6,153 bases of DNA from Opitutales bacterium (GTDB lineage: Bacteria; Verrucomicrobiota; Verrucomicrobiia; Opitutales; Opitutaceae), in NCBI GenBank assembly GCA_021772595.1, contig JAJFLS010000492.1, forward strand, positions 1 to 6,153, read 5' to 3'. Shown here one piece after another: positions 1-5,983 of the stretch. A program made the translations under genes and the position numbers. The notes beneath the pieces are model-generated. The model saw only the letters and a list, made by a program, of their open reading frames with translations. It was not told the DNA's origin and did no database searches. Each line of letters starts with the position of its first letter. Position 1 is the stretch's first letter.

Positions 1-1181
1 TGACCTGTTTTTCCGGTCTTCACCTCTACGGGGACGACGCAGTCATCGTGTTCAAGTAGATAGTCGATCTCTGCGTTTGCGCTTTTGTTCTGCCTCCTCC
101 AGTAGGAAAGCTCGGGTCTCTTGTGGTCTCCGTTATAGTACAGGAGATGTTGTCCTACGAATTGTTCGGCAAGTAATCCCATTTTTGCGGCACTGGATTC
201 AGTTTGGAGCGCTTGCAGGGGTGGGGCGCCTAGGATTCTTGAGGCCAGTCCCACATCGAGGAACAGCGGTTTGAAGTCGGTTTCCTTTCTTTCTGCGTTT
301 AAGGGGACTCCGTTTCCTGCGCTGTGATAGACTCGGGTGAAAACCTGCGCGAGTTCCAGTAGGTCCAGGCAGCGGATGAGCTCTCTGGAAGTCTCCTCTC
401 GGTCAATGTTCGAGTATTTGAGTTTGTCGCCAACTAATCTCGGAAGGGCTGAAAAGGTTTTTCTGAGTCGTAGGTAGTCTACGCGTCCTCTGTATTTCGC
501 GAAGTCGTCTTGATAGGTTTGTTGAAGAGTGTCTAACGTTTTGCGAACGGCCGTCGATCGGCCTTGTTCGCAGTAGCTGATTATCGCTTCAGGCAGTCCG
601 CCCACTGAGAGGTATTTTCGGAATATCTGATCGCATTTGATATGGAGAGCAGCCGGCCATTCGTCTTCTAAATTGAACTTCCTCAGCTTGGTCACGAGTT
701 GTTTGCCATTTGGCTCGTTCGCTCGGATGAATTCCTCGAAGGTCATCGGACCTAAATACAGGTATTCGATGCGGCCGACCGGCATGGAAAACCCGGTTTC
801 GGATAACGCGAATTCAAGAAGCGAACCCGCTGCAATGACATGTAGTTCAGGGATGGATTCGTAAAAGTATCTTAGCAGCGATATGACTTCCGGCGCTGAC
901 TGAATCTCGTCCAGGAAGATCAATGTTTCGCCTGGAATGATATCCAGGCCGTGTTCAATCTCCAATAGATCAATGATCTCTGGGGGATTTCTCGACTGGA
1001 AAAGGACCGCTTTTTCGGGATTCCAATCGAAGTTGATTTCCACGACGTTTCGAAATGCCTTCTCTGCGAATTCTCGAACGAGATGGGTCTTTCCTACCTG
1101 CCTAGCCCCCCTGATGATTAAAGGCTTACGTCTCTGCGAATCTTTCCATTGTTCAAGTCTTGAATATGCGGAACGGAACAT
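1..1181 (-). CDS. P-loop ATPase with DUF4143-type C-terminal region (3' end cut by window edge)
   Basis: The frame is open from ATG at 1181 down to base 1, giving 393 codons with no stop, so the protein is truncated only by the window edge. The start codon follows an AT-rich leader and the reading begins MFRSAYSRLEQW, as in the paralogue at 2934-4247. Visible motifs are Walker A GARQVGKT (residues 25-32), Walker B LIFLDEIQ (87-94), AAGSLLEFAL (117-126), PVGRIEY (134-140), GGLPEAI (194-200) and, near the edge, EIDYL (371-375) and PVEVKTG (384-390). The last two match the acidic and E-x-K positions of a PD-(D/E)XK nuclease-like fold found at the end of this family. The family is usually about 380-450 residues, so roughly 40 residues are missing here. 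The proteins are common mobile-region ATPases whose cellular role is poorly known. Family assignment is confident; function is not. Confidence 0.9.
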   Translation of the reverse strand, partial: MFRSAYSRLEQWKDSQRRKPLIIRGARQVGKTHLVREFAEKAFRNVVEINFDWNPEKAVLFQSRNPPEIIDLLEIEHGLDIIPGETLIFLDEIQSAPEVISLLRYFYESIPELHVIAAGSLLEFALSETGFSMPVGRIEYLYLGPMTFEEFIRANEPNGKQLVTKLRKFNLEDEWPAALHIKCDQIFRKYLSVGGLPEAIISYCEQGRSTAVRKTLDTLQQTYQDDFAKYRGRVDYLRLRKTFSALPRLVGDKLKYSNIDREETSRELIRCLDLLELAQVFTRVYHSAGNGVPLNAERKETDFKPLFLDVGLASRILGAPPLQALQTESSAAKMGLLAEQFVGQHLLYYNGDHKRPELSYWRRQNKSANAEIDYLLEHDDCVVPVEVKTGKTG

Positions 1182-1200
1182 AATAGGGTTGCTTTTTATA

Positions 1201-1217
1201 CTTAAAAGATTTTTAAG
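1201..1217. promoter_or_regulatory. AT-rich dyad upstream of the left ATPase gene
   Basis: A perfect inverted repeat, CTTAAAA-GAT-TTTTAAG, lies 20 bases upstream of the ATPase start at 1181. Read on the minus strand, the sequence right after it holds TATAAA, a plausible -10 element, but no well-spaced -35 is evident. It may be an operator or simply AT-rich promoter DNA. Confidence 0.3.
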
Positions 1218-1329
1218 CAATCATAAAAATAGATAATCTCTCGAAGAGATTTCCCTCCATGGCATAAAATCCAACTTGAAGTGTTAGCGATGTCCTTAGA
1301 AGATCTGTTACCTATGTCCTCGGATCATC

Positions 1330-1355
1330 CCTCGATTTTTTTGGGAGGCTCGAGG
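1330..1355. repeat. Inverted repeat CCTCGA / TCGAGG in the gap between parE-side ORF and left ATPase
   Basis: Six-base arms at 1330-1335 and 1350-1355 flank a 14-base loop that contains a run of seven T. The arms are perfect. The T run is in the loop and not after the stem, so this is not a standard intrinsic terminator for either strand. It is the only structured element between the small ORF ending at 1367 and the ATPase leader. Its role is unknown. Confidence 0.25.
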
Positions 1356-1366
1356 TCGCAAGGGGT

Positions 1367-1609
1367 TTAACTAGAGGTACATCCTAGGGCTCGGGCTTGG
1401 TCGATGAGAGACTTCATGCGTTGACGATAGTCGCGTTGGCGGGCGTTTGCTTTTTGCCGTTTGCTTTCAGCGGACACGCGGGGACGGCCAGGCTTTGGGT
1501 GGTAGATTTTCGGATAGTATTGTCTATGGAAAACAGGCACCTGTTCCAAGTCCGCTTCAATCTGCTTCGCTGTCCTCCTGTAGGTGCCGAGGAAAGTCCA
1601 TAGCGCCAT
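1367..1609 (-). CDS. Small basic protein with GRPR motif, downstream of parE (doubtful)
   Basis: An 80-codon frame runs from ATG at 1609 to TAA at 1367, but its first 53 bases lie inside the end of parE in another frame. A later GTG at 1540 would place the start just after the parE stop and give 57 residues; neither start has a well-placed ribosome binding site. The middle is strongly basic, with PKPGRPR followed by a helix rich in Arg, Lys and Gln ending in DYRQRMK. This resembles short AT-hook-like hypothetical proteins carrying a GRPR motif before a basic helix. That composition argues against pure chance, and the position suggests cotranscription with parDE. It could equally be a degraded gene or a spurious frame. 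No function is assigned. Confidence 0.4.
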   Translation of the reverse strand: MALWTFLGTYRRTAKQIEADLEQVPVFHRQYYPKIYHPKPGRPRVSAESKRQKANARQRDYRQRMKSLIDQARALGCTSS

Positions 1610-1865
1610 GGAGGACCCTCACGATCTGGAGGACTGAGTTCTCTATTCGGAAGAGGATGACGTGCTTGCCGTGCGCTGCGATTTGGCAATCGGGAAATAG
1701 ATCATCGCGCGGGCGCCAACGTTGCGGCTCGGCAAGTATTTCTTCGAACTTCTGCCAAAGCGCATCGAGGTAGCTCTGTTCCTGTTCCGCACCCCACCTT
1801 TCCAGGGTGTAACTGCGGATCGATTGAAGATCCGAAACGGCCGCCTTCGTGAAGTCCAAGGTCAT
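1557..1865 (-). CDS. parE: ParE/RelE-superfamily toxin
   Basis: The protein has 102 residues, normal for ParE. The start chosen is ATG at 1865, because the open frame further upstream (to 1970) is just a shadow of parD and family proteins begin with a short strand like MTLDFTKAAVSDL. Family features are the first helical hairpin (about residues 8-46, with SDLQSIRSYTLERWG), then AHGKHVILFRIE (64-75) and the closing strand and tail IVRVLHGAMDFPRHL (81-95). ParE toxins characteristically act on DNA gyrase, while related RelE-fold members cleave mRNA; which applies here cannot be read from sequence. The start overlaps the parD stop as ATGA (1865-1862), so translation is probably coupled to the antitoxin. 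The typical C-terminal RHL motif is present, so the gene looks intact and functional. Confidence 0.9.
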   Translation of the reverse strand: MTLDFTKAAVSDLQSIRSYTLERWGAEQEQSYLDALWQKFEEILAEPQRWRPRDDLFPDCQIAAHGKHVILFRIENSVLQIVRVLHGAMDFPRHLQEDSEAD

Positions 1866-2101
1866 CCCTTGCCGCGCGCCAAGGCCTCGAACTCTTTTTT
1901 GCTGCTGACTCGCTGGGTTTCTCCCGCCTCTAATTGGGCGAAGCCGATGGCTGCCTCCCGTTTCAACCACTCGTTCTCGGCCTCCTGTTTTAGTGTCAAA
2001 CGAAGCGCCTCCCGGATGACCTCGCTGGCGTTGTTATAGAGCCCTGAAGCCACCTTTTCCCTGACGGCCCGGTCCAGCTCTGGAGTGAGAGACACATGCA
2101 T
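1862..2101 (-). CDS. parD: ParD-type ribbon-helix-helix antitoxin
   Basis: The 79-residue protein has the usual ParD size. Its N-terminus MHVSLTPELDRAVREKV is the DNA-binding beta strand and first helix of the ribbon-helix-helix fold, followed by LYNNASEVIREALR (about 21-34) as the second helix. The remaining charged C-terminal half is the part that wraps the toxin in characterised ParD proteins. The ATG at 2101 matches the family N-terminus. However, the purine-rich AAGAGG directly abuts it and is better spaced for the GTG at 2095, so a two-residue shorter form is possible. The gene precedes parE, the usual order, and overlaps it by four bases. ParD dimers commonly repress their own promoter together with ParE. 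Confidence 0.92.
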   Translation of the reverse strand: MHVSLTPELDRAVREKVASGLYNNASEVIREALRLTLKQEAENEWLKREAAIGFAQLEAGETQRVSSKKEFEALARGKG

Positions 2102-2105
2102 CCTC

Positions 2106-2140
2106 TTATCGGATCATACATACAATCTTTGTCAATCCTT
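2106..2140 (-). promoter_or_regulatory. Candidate parDE promoter and autoregulatory operator
   Basis: On the minus strand this leader contains TTGACA (2135-2130), a perfect -35 hexamer, and TATGAT (2118-2113), a good -10-like hexamer, but the two are only 11 bases apart and cannot serve one standard promoter. The pentamer CAATC occurs on the plus strand at 2123-2127 and 2133-2137, one helical turn apart, as expected for ribbon-helix-helix half sites. Autoregulation is inferred from the parDE family. The exact promoter is uncertain. Confidence 0.35.
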
Positions 2141-2159
2141 GAATTTGCTAGAACATTCC

Positions 2160-2177
2160 CTGCGGTCTCTCCCGCAG
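2160..2177. repeat. Inverted repeat CTGCGG-TCTCTC-CCGCAG between parD and the broken nucleotidyltransferase-like gene
   Basis: Perfect six-base arms surround a six-base loop, in the spacer between the divergent parDE leader and the nucleotidyltransferase remnant. There is no T run on either side, so a terminator is unlikely. A protein site or chance dyad are both possible. Confidence 0.25.
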
Positions 2178-2221
2178 AGAGTATAAATAGCAGGGAAAGG
2201 CTAATTATAATATGGGTTCCC

Positions 2222-2611
2222 CTGAGAGCCGTGAGGTCTTGGTTTGGTTATGCTCTTGCGAGCGCGGTTGAACGGGTAATCGATGGCGAAACGATACGAG
2301 TAGTTTCCGCAGCCGCTTTCGTTGCTACTAAGCTCGCAGCCTTTAAGGATCGAGGGGAGGGTGATTTTTACGGGAGTCACGATCTCGAAGATATCGTTGC
2401 AGTAGTCGATGGACGAGAGCGGTTGTGATATGAGATGATGGAGGCGGAAGAGTCGCTCCGAGCTTATGTTGGGTGTGAGATCTCGAAGCTTCTTAGAAAT
2501 TTGAATTTCCTCGTAGCGCTGCCCGTTCATTTGCCTCCTGGCCAAGGCAGTCAGGCAAGGCTTCCTTCTCTCATCGAAAAGCTGAAGAGCTTGGTGAATG
2601 GTTATGCGTGA
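2222..2611 (+). pseudogene. Nucleotidyltransferase-like protein, 5'-truncated and interrupted by in-frame TGA
   Basis: The frame reads WFGYALASAVERV, then IRVVSAAAFVATKLAAF, KDRGEGDFYGSHDLEDIV and VVDGR before TGA at 2426-2428. The same frame then continues for 60 codons with LRAYVGCEISKLL, VALPVHLPPGQGSQARLP and LIEKLKSL to a TGA at 2609-2611. The sequence on both sides of the first TGA matches the C-terminal half of a bacterial family often annotated as nucleotidyltransferase or AbiEii-like, in which SHDLEDI and VDGR are hallmark strings and a QARLP-like tail closes the protein. This family recognition is from memory and not from a search. The N-terminal catalytic part is absent: upstream sequence is the parD leader region and shows no family similarity. 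There is therefore a 5' deletion plus a nonsense mutation, and the gene is almost certainly dead. Confidence 0.7.
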
Positions 2612-2740
2612 AAGGACTAGTTTTAGGATTGGAGCCCTTCAATATTAGGCGCGAAAGGCGTTCTTCGGAATCGCATGGATTGATCTAGGCCGCTGGGTAA
2701 CTTCGAAATCGGAGCTTACGCTAAGGTTGGTCCGCTCAAG

Positions 2741-2890
2741 ATGATGTTGATCAAATCGCATACCCTCGATAACGCTGGCTTAAAACCTGAGATTTGGTTG
2801 GCTTGTATCGCGACAGGAGAGTTTGCCGTTGTCCGCGAGCTAGAGAGCTGCTTCGGTTTTCGTATCGAAGAAATGGATCTTATTGCTTGA
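2741..2890 (+). CDS. Unrecognised 49-residue ORF, possible gene remnant
   Basis: ATG at 2741 (or the second ATG at 2744) leads to TGA at 2888-2890. The same frame is open upstream to about 2690 without a start, reading GNFEIGAYAKVGPLK before the methionines. The product has a helix-friendly, amphipathic character, with KPEIWLACIATGEF and VVRELESCFGFRIEEMD. It is soluble and shows no signal peptide, membrane segment or metal motif. No ribosome binding site is evident. The balanced composition and upstream open frame fit the tail end of a decayed gene, but a chance frame of this length is not unlikely. I do not recognise the family. Confidence 0.25.
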   Translation: MMLIKSHTLDNAGLKPEIWLACIATGEFAVVRELESCFGFRIEEMDLIA

Positions 2891-2894
2891 GGTT

Positions 2895-2918
2895 GGAGGC
2901 CCTGCTAATGGCCCCTCC
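2895..2918 (-). terminator. Imperfect GC-rich hairpin after the second ATPase gene
   Basis: Arms GGAGGCC (2895-2901) and GG + CCTCC (2910-2911, 2914-2918) form a seven-pair stem with a two-base bulge and an eight-base loop, 16 bases beyond the stop of the minus-strand ATPase. No U-rich tail follows on either strand, so it would be at best a weak or factor-assisted terminator. It could instead stabilise a 3' end. Confidence 0.25.
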
Positions 2919-2933
2919 GCTTGTCGGGCTCAT

Positions 2934-4247
2934 TCAGTCGCCTTTTTCGAATCGGGTGCTCCCTGCGTAATAGAGCGGAAGGAACGCAAGTTTTTGCGAA
3001 TCGATCCTTCCATACGGGCGGTCCGATAGAACAAAACCTCTCGGGCAATCTGGAAAGGACTTTAGTAGCAGGTGAAGACTTTTGAGGCTTCCGGAGGACC
3101 CGCTTTTGACTTCGATTGGGATGACCGCGCTTTCTTGTGAAATCAGATAGTCTACTTCCGCTTGACTGCTCCTCGCTTCTCGTTGCCAAAAGTAGGGGTC
3201 GTTTCCAGTGGATGCCTTTAGTTCTTGTCCGACGAATTGCTCTGCCATCGCTCCCTCGAATATTCCAAGTAGTTGCTTTTCATTTAGAATTTCATTTGCG
3301 GTAACTCCGGCTAGCGCTCGCATCAGCCCGACATCCACGATGAGAGATTTGAAGCGCTTCTCGGATGCATTTGCGGATAGCGGAATTCCCGCCGGACTGC
3401 TTGACCGTACTTTGGCGAGCACACGCACTTTGCAAAGGAGATCAAAGGCTTTGTGTATTGTGGGGGTTGAGAATCCGTCGGCCAATCTTGAATACTTGAT
3501 CGTCTTGCCGACGGATTTCGCTGCATTGACCAAAACCGCATTGATGCATCGCTTGTCGGCTTTGGGGGCGTACTTCGAAAAATCTTGGCGATAAGTTTCG
3601 ATGAGCTCTTCTTGAATACCAAAAGCCTCCTCAATGCTATTGGTTTCTACATAGGCAGAGACAGCCTCAGGCATGCCACCGATTAGCATAAAACTACGCA
3701 GCTCTCGCATCAGCGCTTGATGCACGGATTCCGAAATCTGAGAAGGAGGTTCAGACAATGCCTGAGCCATTGGCTGTTTCCCGAGGGCAAAAAGAAATTC
3801 TTGAAACGTCAGAGGATTCATTTCCAGAAACTGGATACGGCCTACAGGGAATGAAATGTCCGCGAGAGCAAACTCGAGAAGAGAGCCTGCTGCGACGACA
3901 TGGAGTTGAGGCAACTCTTCGTAGAAATACCTCAAAGCCATTATCGCCCTCGGGCAGCTTTGGATTTCGTCCAAGAAAAGCAGGTCATTGCCAGGTTCGA
4001 TTCGCTTGTTCAGAAGGATCTCCAATTCCGCCAGAATTCTCGATGCATCCAAGTTTCCCTCGAATATTCGATGCCATTCAGTATTCCTTTCGAGATCGAT
4101 GCGATGGATGTTTCCTCCAAAGCGATTCTTGCCGAGAGCTGTCACCGACCAGGTCTTTCCAATCTGACGCGCTCCCCTCACAATTAGGGGCTTGCGGCGA
4201 GAGTGATTTGCCCAATTAAGAAGGTCTTTATCGACGGATCGCTCCAT
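2934..4247 (-). CDS. P-loop ATPase with DUF4143 / PD-(D/E)XK-like C-terminus
   Basis: The complete 437-residue protein has the length usual for the AAA_14 plus DUF4143 family. Walker A is GARQIGKT (25-32), Walker B LLFLDEIQ (89-96), followed by AAGSLLEFAL (119-128), PVGRIQF (134-140), the helical GGMPEAV segment (190-196), and VDVGLMRAL (304-312). The C-terminal region has FVGQEL (338-343), EVDYL (364-368) and PIEVKSG (377-383), which match the acidic and E-x-K positions of a PD-(D/E)XK-type fold. All key ATPase residues are intact, so it is probably an active ATP-binding protein. No signal peptide or membrane segment is seen, so it is likely cytosolic. It is clearly homologous to the protein encoded at 1-1181 but well diverged, so the two are not a recent duplication. 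The family's role is not established; links to mobile and defence-rich regions are common. ATG at 4247 is the natural start after an AT-rich leader. Confidence 0.93.
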   Translation of the reverse strand: MERSVDKDLLNWANHSRRKPLIVRGARQIGKTWSVTALGKNRFGGNIHRIDLERNTEWHRIFEGNLDASRILAELEILLNKRIEPGNDLLFLDEIQSCPRAIMALRYFYEELPQLHVVAAGSLLEFALADISFPVGRIQFLEMNPLTFQEFLFALGKQPMAQALSEPPSQISESVHQALMRELRSFMLIGGMPEAVSAYVETNSIEEAFGIQEELIETYRQDFSKYAPKADKRCINAVLVNAAKSVGKTIKYSRLADGFSTPTIHKAFDLLCKVRVLAKVRSSSPAGIPLSANASEKRFKSLIVDVGLMRALAGVTANEILNEKQLLGIFEGAMAEQFVGQELKASTGNDPYFWQREARSSQAEVDYLISQESAVIPIEVKSGSSGSLKSLHLLLKSFPDCPRGFVLSDRPYGRIDSQKLAFLPLYYAGSTRFEKGD

Positions 4248-4264
4248 TTACACTATAAAAATAC

Positions 4265-4288
4265 AAGGTTGTTTCTAAGTGCAACCTT
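4265..4288 (-). promoter_or_regulatory. Dyad in the leader of the second ATPase gene
   Basis: Perfect seven-base arms, AAGGTTG at 4265-4271 and CAACCTT at 4282-4288, flank a ten-base spacer 18 bases upstream of the ATPase ATG. On the minus strand the right arm overlaps TTGCAC, and TATTTT follows 15 bases further on, giving a weak promoter-like pair. The position and symmetry suit a repressor site, but the regulator is unknown. The left ATPase gene also has a dyad in its leader, though with a different sequence. Confidence 0.35.
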
Positions 4289-4322
4289 TAAAAAAGCAAA
4301 TGTAAATTGACGTTCTACGTGA

Positions 4323-4505
4323 AAATTCAACCGCCTACCGCAACACGAAGATTTGAGCCGGAAGAAGGTGGCCGAGTTGATTGACGATTTGGCAGAAGCG
4401 CTCTCCTATGGACGCGCTACTCCCGGACCCACTCAAGAAAGCGATGGCTGGCCCTTTCGTCACGGATCCACGATGGATAGATATCCTCAACTCAAGAAAA
4501 TATGA
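4323..4505 (+). pseudogene. C-terminal remnant of a second sulfatase
   Basis: A frame without a start codon is open from 4323 to TGA at 4503-4505. It reads LPQHEDLSRKKVAELIDDL, then YGRATPGPTQ and SDGWPF, ending YPQLKKI. The GR-[SA]-TPGP-x-Q string after a K-V-A-E-L helix, followed by a WP pair, is a recurrent C-terminal signature of planctomycete and verrucomicrobial S1 sulfatases; this is known from the family, not from a search. Only about 55 family-like codons remain, so more than 400 N-terminal residues, including the catalytic cysteine, are gone. The stop overlaps the start of the intact downstream sulfatase as ATGA (4502-4505), as in a translationally coupled operon. The truncation point, roughly 4320-4345, is next to the leader of the ATPase gene and probably marks the boundary of a rearrangement. 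Confidence 0.65.
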
Positions 4506-5983
4506 CACGAACACCTCGTACTACACTCAAGATGATCGGCAAGAATTTGTTCGTCGCTGCATGCCTTGTTTGTAGCTTGGCTGCGTCGCAAGCTGCGGTT
4601 GCTGACTCCTCGTCGTCCAAGCCTAACATCCTCCTCTTGCTTGTCGACGACATGGGCTATGGCGACATCGCGGCCCACGGTAATCCTTTACTGAATACGC
4701 CGCACTTCGATCGCCTGCACGCGGAAAGTCTTAGATTCACGGACTTCCTCGTCAGTCCGACCTGCGCGCCCACTCGGGCCGCTCTTTTGACCGGGATGCA
4801 CGAATTGAAGTCCGGCGTCGATCACACGATTCCGGGGCGAAATCTCATGGATCTAGAAGCCGTTATCATGCCTCAGGTTCTTAAGCGGGCGGGCTACCAC
4901 ACTGCCATTTTCGGCAAGTGGCATCTAGGGATAGATCACGAAGAATATCGTCCCTATCATCGTGGTTTCGATGTCGCCCTCAACGAACCCCTCGACAATC
5001 AGAGATCGCATTACGATCCCGTTCTTATCCGCGATGGCGAGGAGGAGCAGCATCGCGGATACCGCACTGATATTTTCTTCAACGAAGCGATGGGGTACAT
5101 CGAAGAGCAGTCAAAGGCCGACCAGCCTTTCTTCTGCTACCTGGCAACCTTCTCGCCGCACAGTCCGCGGATCGTCCCGGAGCGGTATTCGAAACCGTAC
5201 GAAGGAAAGAGCGCCTACCCAGGCTTCCATGGAATGGTGGCGAATGTGGACGAGAACGTCGGGCGGCTTTTGGCGAAACTGGAAGAGTTGGGGATTGCCG
5301 AGAACACGCTGTTGATCGCGATGGGCGACAATGGAGGGACATACGGAATTGATACCTGGAATGCGGGGATGCGCGGGGCCAAGGCGAAAGCGTACTACGG
5401 CGCGTTTCGCACGTTTTCTTTCTGGCGTTGGCCGGATCGCATCGAGACGGGTGACCGGGATCAATTGACCGGCCACCACGACGTTCTCCCGACATTGGCT
5501 TCATTGACTGGGGCGACTCTCGAAGCGGACCACCGCCGCCGGCTTGACGGTTTCGATCTGACTTCGCTCTTCGAGCAGGATCTCGCCGACTGGCAGGGCA
5601 AAGGCCGGATGATCGTCCATCACTCCACCCGCTGGCCCGATGGCGAAGAAGAACGGCACAAGTACACTTACTGCGGCGTGCGTTGGGGGAAGTATCATCT
5701 CGTGCAACAGCATCCTTGTGAAAACGAGTTTTGCGATAAGCAAGGCCGCGCCCCGATCTGCGGGATCGACCGGCGAAGGATGAGGGATGATCCCTCGCTG
5801 CCGGGATACTACGGCGATCTGCAGCACTACAAGGTTACGGAGCCGGGAAAATGGAGCCTGTTCGACCTCGCGCTCGATCCTCATGAAGACAGGACGATCG
5901 CCGACGAAAAACCGGAAGTCGCCGCACGCATGGCCAAGCATTTCGATCAGTGGTGGGCCCAGTTTGATTTCGAAACGGAATAG
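4502..5983 (+). CDS. Exported S1-family (formylglycine-dependent) sulfatase
   Basis: The 493-residue protein is full length for the family. The N-terminus has a basic stretch, a hydrophobic core LFVAACLVCSLAA and a likely signal peptidase site AVA|D after residue 34, so export to the periplasm or outside is expected. Catalytic landmarks are NILLLLVDDMGYGD with metal-binding D49/D50, PTCAPTRAALLTG (86-98) with C88 as the formylglycine precursor and R92, FGKWHLG (137-143) with K139 and H141, SPHSP with H220, MGDNGG (274-279) with D276/N277, and K294 in RGAKAKAY. A cysteine-containing region (C391, C406, C411, C420) precedes the typical WSLFDLALDPHEDR segment. The enzyme would hydrolyse sulfate esters, probably on an algal or host polysaccharide, but the substrate cannot be read from the sequence. 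It needs a formylglycine-generating enzyme encoded elsewhere. ATG 4502 overlaps the upstream sulfatase stop; ATG 4532 is an alternative that keeps the signal peptide. Confidence 0.93.
   Translation: MTRTPRTTLKMIGKNLFVAACLVCSLAASQAAVADSSSSKPNILLLLVDDMGYGDIAAHGNPLLNTPHFDRLHAESLRFTDFLVSPTCAPTRAALLTGMHELKSGVDHTIPGRNLMDLEAVIMPQVLKRAGYHTAIFGKWHLGIDHEEYRPYHRGFDVALNEPLDNQRSHYDPVLIRDGEEEQHRGYRTDIFFNEAMGYIEEQSKADQPFFCYLATFSPHSPRIVPERYSKPYEGKSAYPGFHGMVANVDENVGRLLAKLEELGIAENTLLIAMGDNGGTYGIDTWNAGMRGAKAKAYYGAFRTFSFWRWPDRIETGDRDQLTGHHDVLPTLASLTGATLEADHRRRLDGFDLTSLFEQDLADWQGKGRMIVHHSTRWPDGEEERHKYTYCGVRWGKYHLVQQHPCENEFCDKQGRAPICGIDRRRMRDDPSLPGYYGDLQHYKVTEPGKWSLFDLALDPHEDRTIADEKPEVAARMAKHFDQWWAQFDFETE

Larger units (their letters stand above)
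2612..2933. other. 322-base gene-poor stretch between the nucleotidyltransferase remnant and the second ATPase
   Basis: Neither strand carries a recognisable gene here. The stretch holds only a 49-codon ORF at 2741-2890, described separately, and an imperfect hairpin at 2895-2918. No tRNA-like, repeat-array or transposase-like sequence was seen. Its position between a decaying gene and the end of the ATPase suggests degraded leftover DNA. Confidence 0.5.

Noticed and set aside
77..1236. Plus-strand frames of 65-99 codons across the left end
   Set aside because: They lie antisense to the left ATPase gene, which has all family motifs in its own frame.
2096..2221. N-terminal extension of the nucleotidyltransferase-like frame back to ATG 2096
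   Set aside because: This part overlaps the parD start and leader, and its translation lacks the family's catalytic N-terminus, so it is just open sequence and not the original start.
2212..2280. ATG at 2213 preceded by TATAAT-like sequence as a new gene start
   Set aside because: The frame from this ATG stops after about 19 codons, and there is no spaced -35 element.
2905..3634. Additional open frames on both strands inside 2905-3634
   Set aside because: They overlap the complete ATPase gene in other frames, have no family resemblance, and are explained as shadows of that gene.
5079..5941. Long minus-strand frames of 122-146 codons opposite the sulfatase
   Set aside because: They are antisense shadows of a codon-biased gene; the compositions are Arg/Pro/Ser-rich and show no recognisable motif.
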